From Roseofilum halophilum BLCC-M91 (lineage in GTDB: Bacteria > Cyanobacteriota > Cyanobacteriia > Cyanobacteriales > Desertifilaceae), in contig NZ_JAQPOK010000086.1 in NCBI RefSeq assembly GCF_030068445.1, forward strand, positions 1 through 47,900: DNA of 47,900 nucleotides. The letters run 5' to 3'. Within the stretch, counting starts at the first letter, position 1, and each line of letters starts with the position of its first letter. The notes below the pieces were generated by a model that did no database searches, had not been told where the DNA came from, and was given only the letters and a program-made list of their open reading frames with translations. A program made the position numbers and the translations under genes. Shown in pieces: positions 7,975 to 16,913 of the stretch.

Positions 7975-9702
7975 ATGTTAATCTCCCTAAAAATCGAGAA
8001 CTTTGCCCTCATCGATCGCCTAGAATTGGACTTTGGCAGAGGATTAACCGTCCTCACCGGGGAAACCGGAGCCGGAAAATCCATCATTCTAGATGCCCTC
8101 GATGCTGCTCTGGGCGGAAAATTAAACTCTAAAGCGATTCGCTCTGGAGCATCACGCGGGATCATTGAAGCCACCTTTACCCTCTCCCCTTTGGTGCTGG
8201 AATGGTTGATAGCCCAAGAAATTGAGCCAATGGAAGACCAGACGGTAACTTGTAGTCGAGAGATTCAAATTTACCAGGGGAGTTGGCGATCGCGATCGCG
8301 CTTAAATGGCTTAGTCGTCAACCGTACCCAAATGGCCAGCTTGCGGGAATTATTAGCCAGTCTCACCGCTCAAGGACAGACGGTACAATTGGGCAATTCT
8401 GAGCGGCAACGGGAATGGCTCGATCTCTATGGAGGAGCATCCCTATTAACCCTTCAACACCAGGTCACAGCAGCCTATCAAAAAGCCGAAACGATGCGAT
8501 CGCGGCTTAATCGACAACGTAACGATGAACAATCTCGCCTGCAACGGATTGACCTCTTAGAATATCAACTGAGCGAATTCAATCAGGCCCAGTTAACCAC
8601 CGCCGATGAATTAACCGAACTCCAACAAGAAAGTCAACGGCTCTCCCACAGCGTCGAACTGCAACAGAAAAGTTATCAAATCTATCAAGCCTTGTATCAA
8701 GGCGATCGCGCCCTAGCCGCCGCCGATCTGCTCGGAGAAGCCAAAGATCTCCTCAATGACATCCTGCCCTACGATCGCCAACTGCAACCGATCCTAGACT
8801 TAGTAAATGAAGCCCTCGTGCAAGTCGAAGAAGCCGGGCGACAAATCAATACCTATGGCGATCATCTCGAAACCGATCCCGAACGCCTGGAAATAGTCGA
8901 ATCTCGGATCGTTGAACTCAAGCAAATCTGCCGTAAATACGGGCCATCCCTCTCCGAGAGCCTCACCTACTGGCATAGCATTCAAGCAGAACTTCAAGAC
9001 CTCACCGCCAGCAGTGAATCCCTAGAACAACTAGAAAAAGACTATCAACAAGCCCTAGACCAATTAAAAACATTATGTAATCAGCTACACTTACAACGGC
9101 AAAAGGCAGCCGCTAAACTAGAAGCGCGTTTGGTCAAGGAACTCAAACCCCTAGCCATGGACAAAGTGCAATTCAAAGTCGCTCTCACCCCCATCAGTAT
9201 AACCGCCACAGGTAGCGATCGCATCACCTTTGGCATCAGTACCAACCCCGGAGAACCCATCCAACCCCTAGCCAGCACCGCCTCTGGAGGCGAAATGAGC
9301 CGCTTTTTGTTAGCTCTAACCGCCTGTTTTTCCCAGATTAACCCGGTGGATACCCTCGTATTTGACGAAATCGATGCCGGTGTATCCGGACGAGTCGCAG
9401 AGGCGATCGCCGACAAACTCTATCAACTCTCCCAACATCACCAGATTCTCTGTGTCACCCACCAACCCCTGATCGCTGCTCTAGCCGATCGCCATCTCCA
9501 AGTGCGCAAAGAAACCATCCACGAAGCCACCGACAACCTGCATCGAACCGTCGTTCGCGTCCGCTCCCTAGATAGAGAACAACGCTCTCAAGAACTCGCC
9601 CAACTCACCGGAGGCAACTCCGCCCTCGAAGCCCTATCCTTTGCCCAATCCTTACTGGTGCAAGCCCAAAAAAAACGCCAACTCCATCATCAGCCCTCCT
9701 AA
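7975..9702 (+). CDS. recN: DNA repair protein RecN
   Basis: RecN is an SMC-like ATPase that acts in double-strand break repair. The 575-residue protein has the Walker A motif GETGAGKS at 29-36, a long central coiled-coil region (Gln/Leu/Glu-rich, about 150-375), the ABC signature SGGEMSRF near 436-443 and the Walker B VFDEIDAGVSG near 460-470, followed by the TH-Q-P switch region. Length is normal for RecN. The ATG lies 18 bases after an in-frame stop with no strong Shine-Dalgarno. The coding strand is rich in GCGATCGC sites. It is followed by about 300 bases without a confident gene. Confidence 0.96.
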   Translation: MLISLKIENFALIDRLELDFGRGLTVLTGETGAGKSIILDALDAALGGKLNSKAIRSGASRGIIEATFTLSPLVLEWLIAQEIEPMEDQTVTCSREIQIYQGSWRSRSRLNGLVVNRTQMASLRELLASLTAQGQTVQLGNSERQREWLDLYGGASLLTLQHQVTAAYQKAETMRSRLNRQRNDEQSRLQRIDLLEYQLSEFNQAQLTTADELTELQQESQRLSHSVELQQKSYQIYQALYQGDRALAAADLLGEAKDLLNDILPYDRQLQPILDLVNEALVQVEEAGRQINTYGDHLETDPERLEIVESRIVELKQICRKYGPSLSESLTYWHSIQAELQDLTASSESLEQLEKDYQQALDQLKTLCNQLHLQRQKAAAKLEARLVKELKPLAMDKVQFKVALTPISITATGSDRITFGISTNPGEPIQPLASTASGGEMSRFLLALTACFSQINPVDTLVFDEIDAGVSGRVAEAIADKLYQLSQHHQILCVTHQPLIAALADRHLQVRKETIHEATDNLHRTVVRVRSLDREQRSQELAQLTGGNSALEALSFAQSLLVQAQKKRQLHHQPS

Positions 9703-10005
9703 ACCCACCCAATGTTCCCATGGAAAGCAACCCTCCAACCATTTTTCGGTACACTAAAAAAAACAGTCCAGCGCCAAGGGCAAAGCCAAAACCAGCCCTC
9801 GGATCGCCAGTCCCCATGGCTGCAACATCCAATTGTGATTAAAATTAGGCTATCCTAACTCTTGAATCTTCCAGCTTTCTCCTTTAAGATCCACCTAACC
9901 TAGGGTGTCGTTATCTTAGCTCTGCTTATAATTAAAAAATTGTGCCGTTAGGCCCTTGCGTTTTCCACCAAACCAAGACATAAAACTTCTATATCGGTGA
10001 CATCT
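9703..10005. other. Intergenic region upstream of the adenylate cyclase
   Basis: The 303-base gap contains one 48-codon open frame (9712-9858, starting MFPWKATLQPFFGTLKK). I do not recognise it and it has no ribosome binding site. A TATAAT sequence at 9927-9932, about 75 bases before the cyclase start, could be a -10 element, but no good -35 is visible at the right distance. Nothing else stands out. Confidence 0.3.
9927..9932 (+). promoter_or_regulatory. Possible -10 element for the adenylate cyclase gene
   Basis: A perfect TATAAT lies about 75 bases upstream of the start codon. No TTGACA-like box is seen 16-18 bases further upstream, so this is only a candidate. Confidence 0.25.
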
Positions 10006-13000
10006 ATGGCAACATCATCTTCCAACTCTCCCCTTGTGGACACCACCGCCACCACAATCGATATTGATGCAGTGAATTCCGATGGATCGTCCTCCCATAC
10101 CGTATCGTCAACAGTCATAGATGTAGACGGAAATGCCACCGAACCAGCTCCCCCAGAACCCAACACCGCTCCTCCCAGAGGCGGAGGATTAGTAACGACG
10201 GGAGGAGGAGGCGATTTCTCCAGTTTTCTAGCGCCCCTAAAAAAAGACACCTTCAAGCAAGTCGTTAGCGACGTAGAAGACAAGCTCAAAGTCGTTAATC
10301 AAACCCTATCGATGTTGGACAACCTCTTGGATAACCAAGGGTTTGATGCCATCCTCGATGAAATGCTGCGATCGATTACCCTGAAAACCGGGGAACTGCT
10401 CAACGCCGATCGCACCAGTATCTTTCTGTTTGATGAAGAAAAAAATGAACTCTTCACCATCGTTGCCAAAGACGAAAAAGGCAACGCCCTAGAAATTCGC
10501 ATTCCCGCCGATAAAGGCATCGCCGGAGAAGTCGCCACCTTTCGCAAAGTCGTCAACATTCCCTACGACTTCTATGACGATCCGCGATCGACCACCGCCA
10601 AAGCCTTCGACAAAAAAAATGGCTATCGCACCTACACCATGATCGCCATGCCCCTGGAAAACGAAGAAACCGGGGACTTAGTCGCTGTCGTGCAACTGAT
10701 CAATAAACTCCAAGTCAACGCCGATCGCGAAGCCGACTTAGACGAGAAAATCGACCTCAACGGCTTCACCGAAGACGACGAACAAGTCTTCAAAGAATTT
10801 GCCCCCTCCATTCGCCTAATCCTCGAATCCTCCAAATCCTTCTACGCCGCCACCCAACGGCAAAGAGCAGCCTCTGCTCTCATGAACGCCGTTAACTCCC
10901 TCAGTAAAAGCAGCCTCGATCTAGAAGACACCCTCAAAAAAGTCATGGATCAGGCCAAAGAACTCATGAACGCCGATCGCTCGACCCTGTGGCTCCTAGA
11001 CGAAGAAAAAGGAGAACTGTGGACAAAAATTCCCATTGGTAGCAACCTCACCGAAATTCGCATTCCCAGAAGCGCCGGATTTGCCGGTATGGTAGCCGAA
11101 TCCGGAGAACCCCTCCTCATCCCCTTTGACCTCTACAACGACCCCCGTTCCGAAACCTCCAAAAAAACAGACCAGAAAACCGGGTATCGCACCTGTAGTA
11201 TGCTCTGTATGCCCGTCTTTAACGCCGACGATCAACTCATTGGCGTAACCCAACTGATCAACAAGAAAAAACAAGGCGAATATCCCGACTACAACCCCGA
11301 AAACTGGCCCGAAGCTCCAGAGCAATGGAAATCGAGCTTCAATCGCAATGACCTAGAATTCATGCGAGCCTTCAACATTCAAGCCGGAGTCGCCCTCCAA
11401 AACGCCAAACTCTTCGATCAAGTCAAACAGCAGCAAAAAATGCAGGAAGACATCCTGCGGAGCTTAACCAACGGCGTGATCTCCACCAATAAAAAAGGCT
11501 ATATCATTGCCGCAAACGAATGTGCCAAGGAAATTTTAGGACTCGATAAAACCGAACTAGAAGGGCAATTACTCGCGCCCCTAATTCGGATCAAAGAAGG
11601 AGACTTTAACAAATGGTTTGAAGCCGCCCTGGCCCCCAAAGAACCCAAAGATCGCCAGCAATTTTATCCCGATCAAACCCTCATTCTTTCCGGAGAAGAT
11701 GGAGAAGACATCGAACAGAGCGTCAACCTCTCCATTAATTCCATGAATGATGCCATTGATGGCACTAAAATCAATGGTGCATTAGTGGTCATGGAAGACA
11801 TCAGCGACGAAAAACAAGTCAAGAGCCTCATGTATCGCTACATGACCCCAGAAGTGGCAGAATCCCTACTCGCCAGTGGCGATACCGGACTCGGTGGCAA
11901 ACGCAAAGAAGTTTCCGTCCTGTTTAGCGACATTCGCAGCTACACCACCTTAACGGAGAAATTACAAGCCGAAGAAGTGGTAGCCATGCTCAACAGCTAC
12001 TTTGAGGAAATGGTCGATTCCGTCTTCCGCTACGGTGGAACCCTAGATAAATACATCGGCGACGCTCTAATGGCCGTGTTTGGCTCTCCAGCTCCTTTAG
12101 AAGATCATGGCTGGTGCGCCATGCAAACTGCTGTGGAAATGCGCTATCGCCTAGAAGAATACAACGAGAAGCGCAAAGAACAAGGGTTAATGGAAATTAG
12201 CATTGGCATTGGCATTCACTCCGATGTCGTCGTCAGTGGTAACATCGGCTCCTCCAAACGAATGGAATTAACCTCCATCGGTGACGGGGTGAATTTGGCT
12301 TCCCGGTTGGAAGGAACCAGTAAACAATATGGAACCGACATCGTAATTAGCGAAAGAACGTATACGAATTATGCCGATCGCGTCTATGTGCGAGAACTCG
12401 ATAATATTACCGTAAAAGGCAAGAGTAAACCCGTCACCATTTATGAGTTATTGGGCATTCGAGAAGGGACATCTGTGGTCGGTCGTCCCTTGACAGACAG
12501 GCAAGAAGCCATCAGAACTCATTATGAGCAGGGACGCAAACACTATTTACAACCGGCCCATGATAAATTGTCTTACAACGAAATCCTAGCGGTCTTGGAG
12601 CAGTTAGAAGAGTTATCCGACTCGGAGTTGAAGAAAATTTCCTATGATGAAACTCAGATGATCTCGAAGATGCTGGCCCAGGTTGACCGGGAAGCATTGA
12701 TCGAGATTTTAGGGGAAGCCACCCTGAAACGGATGCTCGATGTCGAAGACCTCAGCCGCAAAACCGTCACCGATAGCTACTGGCAAACCACTTTACCGGA
12801 AAAGGTGAGTGAGCTTACGCCCCGTCAGGTGAAGAAATTGCTGCAAGCCAAAGTGGGCCAGTTTGCTGGAGCAGAAGAAACTCGGCAAATGTTAGCCGAA
12901 GAAGCTCAGGAAATGACTTCTGCCCAATTGCGTAAATTTATTGATTTGGCTCGTAAACCCTTTGCTGCTAAGGCCAAAGAGTCCTTTAAACAGGCTCAAG

Positions 13001-13134
13001 AGGATTTCCAAAAGGTGCTGGAAGTCGATCCGAAGAATAAAGCGGCTCAATTGCATATTCAACGTTGTATGCTTTATGAGGATAATCCTCCGGATGAAAC
13101 CTGGGATGGGGTGTGGAAACTAACAGAAAAATAG
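10006..13134 (+). CDS. Class III adenylate cyclase with GAF-GAF-PAS sensory domains (CyaB-type)
   Basis: This 1042-residue protein should make cAMP from ATP. The order is: a low-complexity N-terminus (1-75), GAF1 (about 105-275), GAF2 (about 300-465), PAS (about 475-600), the catalytic domain (about 630-815) and a helical C-terminal extension ending in a TPR-like unit (about 980-1025). In the cyclase domain, D642 (LFSDIR) and D686 (KYIGDAL) are the metal ligands. K682 and T756 fit adenine recognition, and N763 and R767 fit transition-state stabilisation. This matches Anabaena CyaB1/CyaB2, whose GAF domains bind cAMP, but with a longer C-terminus. Both GAFs keep a similar NPYDFY/NDPRS-like region. 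A GTG at 9997 is an alternative start; neither has a clear ribosome binding site. Confidence 0.93.
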   Translation: MATSSSNSPLVDTTATTIDIDAVNSDGSSSHTVSSTVIDVDGNATEPAPPEPNTAPPRGGGLVTTGGGGDFSSFLAPLKKDTFKQVVSDVEDKLKVVNQTLSMLDNLLDNQGFDAILDEMLRSITLKTGELLNADRTSIFLFDEEKNELFTIVAKDEKGNALEIRIPADKGIAGEVATFRKVVNIPYDFYDDPRSTTAKAFDKKNGYRTYTMIAMPLENEETGDLVAVVQLINKLQVNADREADLDEKIDLNGFTEDDEQVFKEFAPSIRLILESSKSFYAATQRQRAASALMNAVNSLSKSSLDLEDTLKKVMDQAKELMNADRSTLWLLDEEKGELWTKIPIGSNLTEIRIPRSAGFAGMVAESGEPLLIPFDLYNDPRSETSKKTDQKTGYRTCSMLCMPVFNADDQLIGVTQLINKKKQGEYPDYNPENWPEAPEQWKSSFNRNDLEFMRAFNIQAGVALQNAKLFDQVKQQQKMQEDILRSLTNGVISTNKKGYIIAANECAKEILGLDKTELEGQLLAPLIRIKEGDFNKWFEAALAPKEPKDRQQFYPDQTLILSGEDGEDIEQSVNLSINSMNDAIDGTKINGALVVMEDISDEKQVKSLMYRYMTPEVAESLLASGDTGLGGKRKEVSVLFSDIRSYTTLTEKLQAEEVVAMLNSYFEEMVDSVFRYGGTLDKYIGDALMAVFGSPAPLEDHGWCAMQTAVEMRYRLEEYNEKRKEQGLMEISIGIGIHSDVVVSGNIGSSKRMELTSIGDGVNLASRLEGTSKQYGTDIVISERTYTNYADRVYVRELDNITVKGKSKPVTIYELLGIREGTSVVGRPLTDRQEAIRTHYEQGRKHYLQPAHDKLSYNEILAVLEQLEELSDSELKKISYDETQMISKMLAQVDREALIEILGEATLKRMLDVEDLSRKTVTDSYWQTTLPEKVSELTPRQVKKLLQAKVGQFAGAEETRQMLAEEAQEMTSAQLRKFIDLARKPFAAKAKESFKQAQEDFQKVLEVDPKNKAAQLHIQRCMLYEDNPPDETWDGVWKLTEK

Positions 13135-13356
13135 ATCGCAATGGATGGGGCTGGAGACAGGCTTAACCTTACTTAAACATAGGTCGCTTGACCGCGATCG
13201 CCATTCTGGTTTAGATTGGTAAGAGTGGGTACTCTCAGAACATGGGTGTAAGGGTAAACCCCCCGATCGAGGTCACTTACATCCGTGGAACTCTGGCTTC
13301 ATCATTCTCATCACTAAAAAATTGATTCAAGATTAAATTAACAGCAAATTGGGTTT

Positions 13357-13947
13357 ATGAACGATGTGAATTGGCAGTTGAAATATCACGATTGGATTGG
13401 TAAAGTCCGTCTCTTCTTAAGACAAACGGCCCAAGCCTACTTATCAGATACACCAAGACTGCCAGAAACCCTTGCCCAGCAAATTGTGCCATTGTCGCAA
13501 AAAGCGCAAGAAATCAAGAACGATTACCAAGATGACTCCGGTAATCTTCCCGAAGGAGACCCGGATCTGTTGTGGCTTGACCAAGTTTCTCAGTTTTTGC
13601 GAGAGTTATCGAGTGTCTATCTCTCCGATCAACCCTCCTTGCCTCAAAATCTGTTCGACCTATCCAGCCGAGCGCGGCAATTGGCGAAAGAGGCTCAACG
13701 GATACAAGACAACGGCTCTAGCTCAAATGCGGCCCATGCTCCGACCGGGGAAACGTCCAGTTCAGACCTCAACGAGGATGGGGATTCTCCTCTTCCCCCT
13801 GCGGCCAATCATGACCTGACAATTGAAGACCTGCAAAAAAAAATTAAAATTCAGTGGGCCAATAGCCAGAACCCCAATGCTCCCGAATGGCAACAGTTAA
13901 TCGTGCTATTGGATGTGGCGAAAGGACTATACCGAAATTTAGTTTAA
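13357..13947 (+). CDS. Hypothetical acidic protein with two internal helical repeats
   Basis: I do not recognise this 196-residue protein. It contains two copies of a roughly 42-residue unit spaced 60 residues apart: WIGKVRLFLRQTAQAYLSD at 13-31 and WLDQVSQFLRELSSVYLSD at 73-91. Each is followed by PxLPxxL and a charged helix. A Ser/Asp/Pro-rich linker (about 118-150) leads to a C-terminal helical segment, EDLQKKIKIQWANSQNP. There is no signal peptide or membrane segment, so it is probably a cytosolic, alpha-helical protein. It starts at an ATG 222 bases after the cyclase and is on the same strand. The frame is convincing because of the repeat conservation; the function is unknown. Confidence 0.75.
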   Translation: MNDVNWQLKYHDWIGKVRLFLRQTAQAYLSDTPRLPETLAQQIVPLSQKAQEIKNDYQDDSGNLPEGDPDLLWLDQVSQFLRELSSVYLSDQPSLPQNLFDLSSRARQLAKEAQRIQDNGSSSNAAHAPTGETSSSDLNEDGDSPLPPAANHDLTIEDLQKKIKIQWANSQNPNAPEWQQLIVLLDVAKGLYRNLV

Positions 13948-13982
13948 TCCTTCGTTAAACCGATCGCCCAGAGCCAGGACGG

Positions 13983-13988
13983 TATAAT
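13983..13988 (+). promoter_or_regulatory. Possible -10 element for the ABA4-like gene
   Basis: A perfect TATAAT lies 26 bases upstream of the ATG at 14015. No matching -35 box is evident. If it is used, transcription would start about 13-20 bases before the start codon. Confidence 0.3.
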
Positions 13989-14014
13989 AGCCTCTACAGG
14001 ATTATCTTAGGTTC

Positions 14015-14470
14015 ATGATGCTCGATTGGTTATTTAACGGCGCAAACCTCTTTGTGCTGCCCTTCTGGACATTGATGATTGTCTTACCCAATTGGGGGGG
14101 CACTCGATGGGTAATGAAGTCATTCCTTCCCTTTGTGGCTCTAGTCGCTCTGTATATCTATCTCCTAGTTGGCACAATTGATGGAGAATCGGCGGCTGCT
14201 TTAGCCAATCCCCAATTAGCCGATTTAGCTCGGTTATTTGCCAATCCCCAGGCAACAGCAACCGGTTGGGTGCATTTCCTGGTGATGGACTTATTTGTGG
14301 GACGCTGGATTTATTGGGAAGGACAACGGACTGGAGTTTGGACAGTTCACTCCCTGATCCTCTGTTTGTTTGCCGGCCCCATCGGCCTGCTCTCCCATAT
14401 CCTGACCCAAACCCTCAGAGAACGATTCTTAACCCAATCTTCAGAATCAACGACTCCAGAAATGAGTTAA
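14015..14470 (+). CDS. ABA4-like membrane protein (DUF4281)
   Basis: This 151-residue integral membrane protein has about four hydrophobic segments. It carries the signature of the ABA4-like/DUF4281 family: NGANLFVLPFWTLMIVLPNW at the N-terminus and WVHFLVMDLFVGRWIYWEGQ near residue 86. Plant ABA4 is needed for neoxanthin synthesis in the plastid; cyanobacterial homologs are widespread and have no settled role. A pigment- or lipid-related membrane function is the family-based guess. There are two adjacent ATGs, at 14015 and 14018. A perfect hairpin follows the stop at 14487-14512. Confidence 0.85.
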   Translation: MMLDWLFNGANLFVLPFWTLMIVLPNWGGTRWVMKSFLPFVALVALYIYLLVGTIDGESAAALANPQLADLARLFANPQATATGWVHFLVMDLFVGRWIYWEGQRTGVWTVHSLILCLFAGPIGLLSHILTQTLRERFLTQSSESTTPEMS

Positions 14471-14486
14471 CTAAAGATTAACTAAA

Positions 14487-14512
14487 GATATTGTTGGTTT
14501 CACAACAATATC
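14487..14512 (+). terminator. Perfect hairpin after the ABA4-like gene
   Basis: GATATTGTTG (14487-14496) and CAACAATATC (14503-14512) form a perfect 10-bp stem with a 6-nt loop. It begins 16 bases past the stop codon. It is AT-rich and is followed by a HIP1 site rather than a T-run, so termination is uncertain. Confidence 0.45.
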
Positions 14513-14537
14513 GCGATCGCAGATCGGTAAAATAGAA

Positions 14538-14565
14538 GGGAGGGGTCGAACAACTCCCCCCTCCC
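14538..14565 (+). terminator. GC-rich hairpin with T-rich tail
   Basis: GGGAGGGG (14538-14545) and CCCCTCCC (14558-14565) pair over 8 bp with a 12-nt loop. T-rich sequence (TTCTTGTTTTGTTC) follows a few bases later. With the hairpin just upstream it could end transcription of the ABA4-like gene. It also lies 48 bases before the next small gene. Confidence 0.4.
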
Positions 14566-14612
14566 GATTCAATTCTTGTTTTGTTCAATAGAGGTCATTA
14601 AACCCCTTCCGT

Positions 14613-14798
14613 ATGGAATCAGAGAGCGAGTCTGGAACTAGGGCCGAACCCCAAAAACCTAGGTTGGCAGATGTGATTGGCACATTCATTGCCTTATTAA
14701 CCTTGACCTTACCCCTGTGGGCGATCGCCTACTATTCTTCAGGTAATGTCAACATTGTACCCGGAGTGAGTTACCCCCTACCCCAAGCCAGAGAATGA
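14613..14798 (+). CDS. Small single-pass membrane protein, conserved cyanobacterial type
   Basis: This 61-residue protein has a charged N-terminus with several Glu/Ser residues, then KPRLADVIGTFIALLTLTLP followed by LWAIAYYSS, a single transmembrane helix at about residues 22-43, and a short extracytoplasmic or lumenal tail ending PGVSYPLPQARE. The hydrophilic/hydrophobic pattern and the start at an ATG soon after a likely terminator support a real gene. I recall similar short cyanobacterial proteins of unknown function but cannot name one. Its position between the ABA4-like gene and ppa gives no functional hint. Confidence 0.65.
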   Translation: MESESESGTRAEPQKPRLADVIGTFIALLTLTLPLWAIAYYSSGNVNIVPGVSYPLPQARE

Positions 14799-14944
14799 CC
14801 CCTACCGACTGAAATTATCCCTCAATTGAGAACCCCCAATTCAGACTCAAGAGTTGGGAATAGTGACCATCTTCCCCTAAAATTTGATTCGGGGAACGGA
14901 CGATCCATCCTCTCCCCTTCCGTAATGCCATTTGGAGAAGAATC

Positions 14945-15457
14945 TTGGATTTATCACTCATTCCCGCTCAACCCAAACCGGGCTTATTAAACGTATTGAT
15001 CGAAATCACAGCCGGAAGCCAGAATAAGTACGAATATGATAAGGATTTACAAGCCTTTGCCCTAGACCGAGTATTGTATTCCTCTGTCCACTATCCCTAT
15101 GATTATGGATTTATTCCCAATACCCTAGCCGATGATGGAGACCCCCTCGATGGCATGGTGATGATGGATGAACCCACATTTCCAGGCTGTGTGATTGCAG
15201 CACGGGCCATTGGGATGCTAGAAATGATTGATGGCGGCGATCGCGATGAAAAAATTCTCTGCGTTCCCGATAAAGACCCCCGCTATAGCAATGTCAAATC
15301 ACTCAAAGACGTTGCTCCCCATAAACTCGATGAAATTGCCGAATTCTTCAAGACTTATAAAAATCTGGAGAAGAAAGCCGTGGAAATTCTCGGTTGGCAA
15401 GATGTTGATCGAGTCTTACCCTTAGTCGAGCAATGTGTCAAAGCAGGGGCTAAATAA
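14945..15457 (+). CDS. ppa: Inorganic pyrophosphatase
   Basis: This enzyme hydrolyses pyrophosphate released by biosynthetic reactions. It is a soluble family I enzyme of 170 residues. The signature DGDPLD lies at 64-69 with further metal-binding acids in GGDRDEKI near 97-104, and the active-site region NKYEYDKD is at 27-34. The start is an unusual TTG at 14945, chosen because GGAG lies seven bases upstream, the family N-terminus MDLSxIPxQP begins exactly there, and the nearest upstream ATG (14925) is out of frame. Two hairpins follow within 90 bases. Confidence 0.96.
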   Translation: MDLSLIPAQPKPGLLNVLIEITAGSQNKYEYDKDLQAFALDRVLYSSVHYPYDYGFIPNTLADDGDPLDGMVMMDEPTFPGCVIAARAIGMLEMIDGGDRDEKILCVPDKDPRYSNVKSLKDVAPHKLDEIAEFFKTYKNLEKKAVEILGWQDVDRVLPLVEQCVKAGAK

Positions 15458-16007
15458 CCAGCCCCGTTCAGCTTAGGGACATTCAGTTGTCCCCCCAACA
15501 GACGTGACTCCAATCAAAGGATAACAACCCCGTTGAGTCACGTCTGGCCATCCCAGAATCCAAGCCTCCCCCTCTGAAAAAATCAATTAAGGTAAAATCA
15601 GAACATCTAGGTCACCTGAACATCACCTTGAACATTTACAACCCTCAAACGTCCCCACCCTTAAGGGATGCCAACCATCCAGAATAACCCATTAGGGAGT
15701 AACCTAGATTTAGGGTGCAACAAGTCTCGATCGCATAGACTCGTAAACAAGCGGTATTTATCAGCATTGCTCAGACAACAGGAGACCAATCAAAGAAATG
15801 GTTCTAGGGAATGGTGGGAAATCTAGCTCAGATCGAGTTAAGATGACCCAATAGACTCTATTTACATTTCTCTCTCCTCTTGTACCTCCCTGTGAATCTC
15901 ACTAGGAAACCTGAAAAGCAATGGCTAGGCTAGATATTAAGATAAGTTCAGATCTAGCCATTTACCAAAACAATACTCAGCTAAACCCAGGCTAAATTTA
16001 GCGAAAG
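15458..16007. other. 550-base intergenic region with two hairpins
   Basis: No credible coding frame was seen on either strand. Two hairpins lie near the ppa end. GGGACA/TGTCCC (15476-15481 with 15488-15493) is short. The second, CAGACGTGACTC (15499-15510) with GAGTCACGTCTG (15535-15546), is a perfect 12-bp stem around a 24-nt loop. The remaining 460 bases hold no structure I can name. The length could accommodate a small RNA or a long leader for the MBL-fold gene. Confidence 0.5.
15499..15546. repeat. 12-bp perfect inverted repeat
   Basis: CAGACGTGACTC at 15499-15510 is exactly repeated in inverted orientation at 15535-15546, with a 24-nt spacer. No T-run follows, so it is not a typical intrinsic terminator. 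It might be a regulator-binding inverted repeat or part of a structured RNA. Confidence 0.6.
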
Positions 16008-16913
16008 ATGTCACAATCCGATCCCTCAGTTCCTGTTGTCAAACCCGCATCCAGTCCGGATGATACGGAATCCTTTGTTCCGTCTCCCTTAACCCTTAAA
16101 TTCTGGGGGGTTCGAGGTGATATACCTACACCCGGCGAACAAACCATCCGTTATGGTGGCAATACGTCCTGTGTCACTTTAGAAACCTCTAAAAATCTGT
16201 TGATTTTTGATGCTGGCACAGGGGTTCGAGTTTTAGGCAAATACCTCTTAAGTCGGATGCCTGTGGAAGCCCATTTATTCCTCTCCCATTGTCAGTGGGA
16301 TCGGATTCAGGGATTTCCCTTTTTTGTTCCCGCCTTTATCCCCATCAATCGATTTTATGTTTATGGCTCTTCAGCCGTCAACGGGGACTCTATGGGACAG
16401 CGCCTCAAGGAACAAATGCAACCGCCTAACTTTCCTGTGCCCATTGACATTATGGGATCGGAGCTGAACTTTCGCGATATCGATCCGGGGGAGGTGCTGA
16501 AGTTAGAATCAATGGACATCCATACCTATTGTTTAAATCCGATTAATCAAACCTTGGGCTATCGGGTTCACACTCAAAATCATAGTGTGGTCTACGCTAC
16601 GGATATTGAGGCCAATACAGATGAACTCGATCCCCACTTGATTAATTTGGCAAAAGAAGCGGATGTACTTATTTACGATACTCATACCTGGACGATTGAT
16701 GAACAAGGGGCGAAGGGCAATCCTCAACCGAAAGATTGGAATTGGAAAAGTGGTATTGAGGTGGCGAAAAAAGCTGGAGTCAAGCAGTTGGTGATGTTTC
16801 ACCACGATCCGGGTTATACGGATGATTCTTTGGATCGGATTGAACGACAAATCCAGGCGGTGTTTCCCCAGGGAAAATTAGCCCGTGAAGGGATGGAAAT
16901 CGCGATCGATTAA
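16008..16913 (+). CDS. MBL-fold protein with degenerate metal site
   Basis: This 301-residue protein has the metallo-beta-lactamase fold of the phosphodiesterase-like type that starts with KFWGVRGDIPTPG (31-43) and YGGNTSCV (49-56). The usual HxHxDH metal motif is replaced by H94-C-Q-W-D98-R, losing two histidines. The third ligand histidine, normally in an LNHPGG-like loop, is replaced in CLNPINQTLGYR (175-186), and the usual GWGHS-type loop reads KDWNWKS. D199 (YATDIE) and H265-H266 (FHHDPG) remain. The protein is therefore probably not a normal two-metal hydrolase. The fold is sure; a binding or regulatory role is inferred. It begins at ATG 16008 after a long leader. Confidence 0.85.
   Translation: MSQSDPSVPVVKPASSPDDTESFVPSPLTLKFWGVRGDIPTPGEQTIRYGGNTSCVTLETSKNLLIFDAGTGVRVLGKYLLSRMPVEAHLFLSHCQWDRIQGFPFFVPAFIPINRFYVYGSSAVNGDSMGQRLKEQMQPPNFPVPIDIMGSELNFRDIDPGEVLKLESMDIHTYCLNPINQTLGYRVHTQNHSVVYATDIEANTDELDPHLINLAKEADVLIYDTHTWTIDEQGAKGNPQPKDWNWKSGIEVAKKAGVKQLVMFHHDPGYTDDSLDRIERQIQAVFPQGKLAREGMEIAID

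Noticed and set aside
9712-9858. A 48-codon open frame after recN.
   Set aside because: No ribosome binding site, no family resemblance and short length; listed only as part of the intergenic description.
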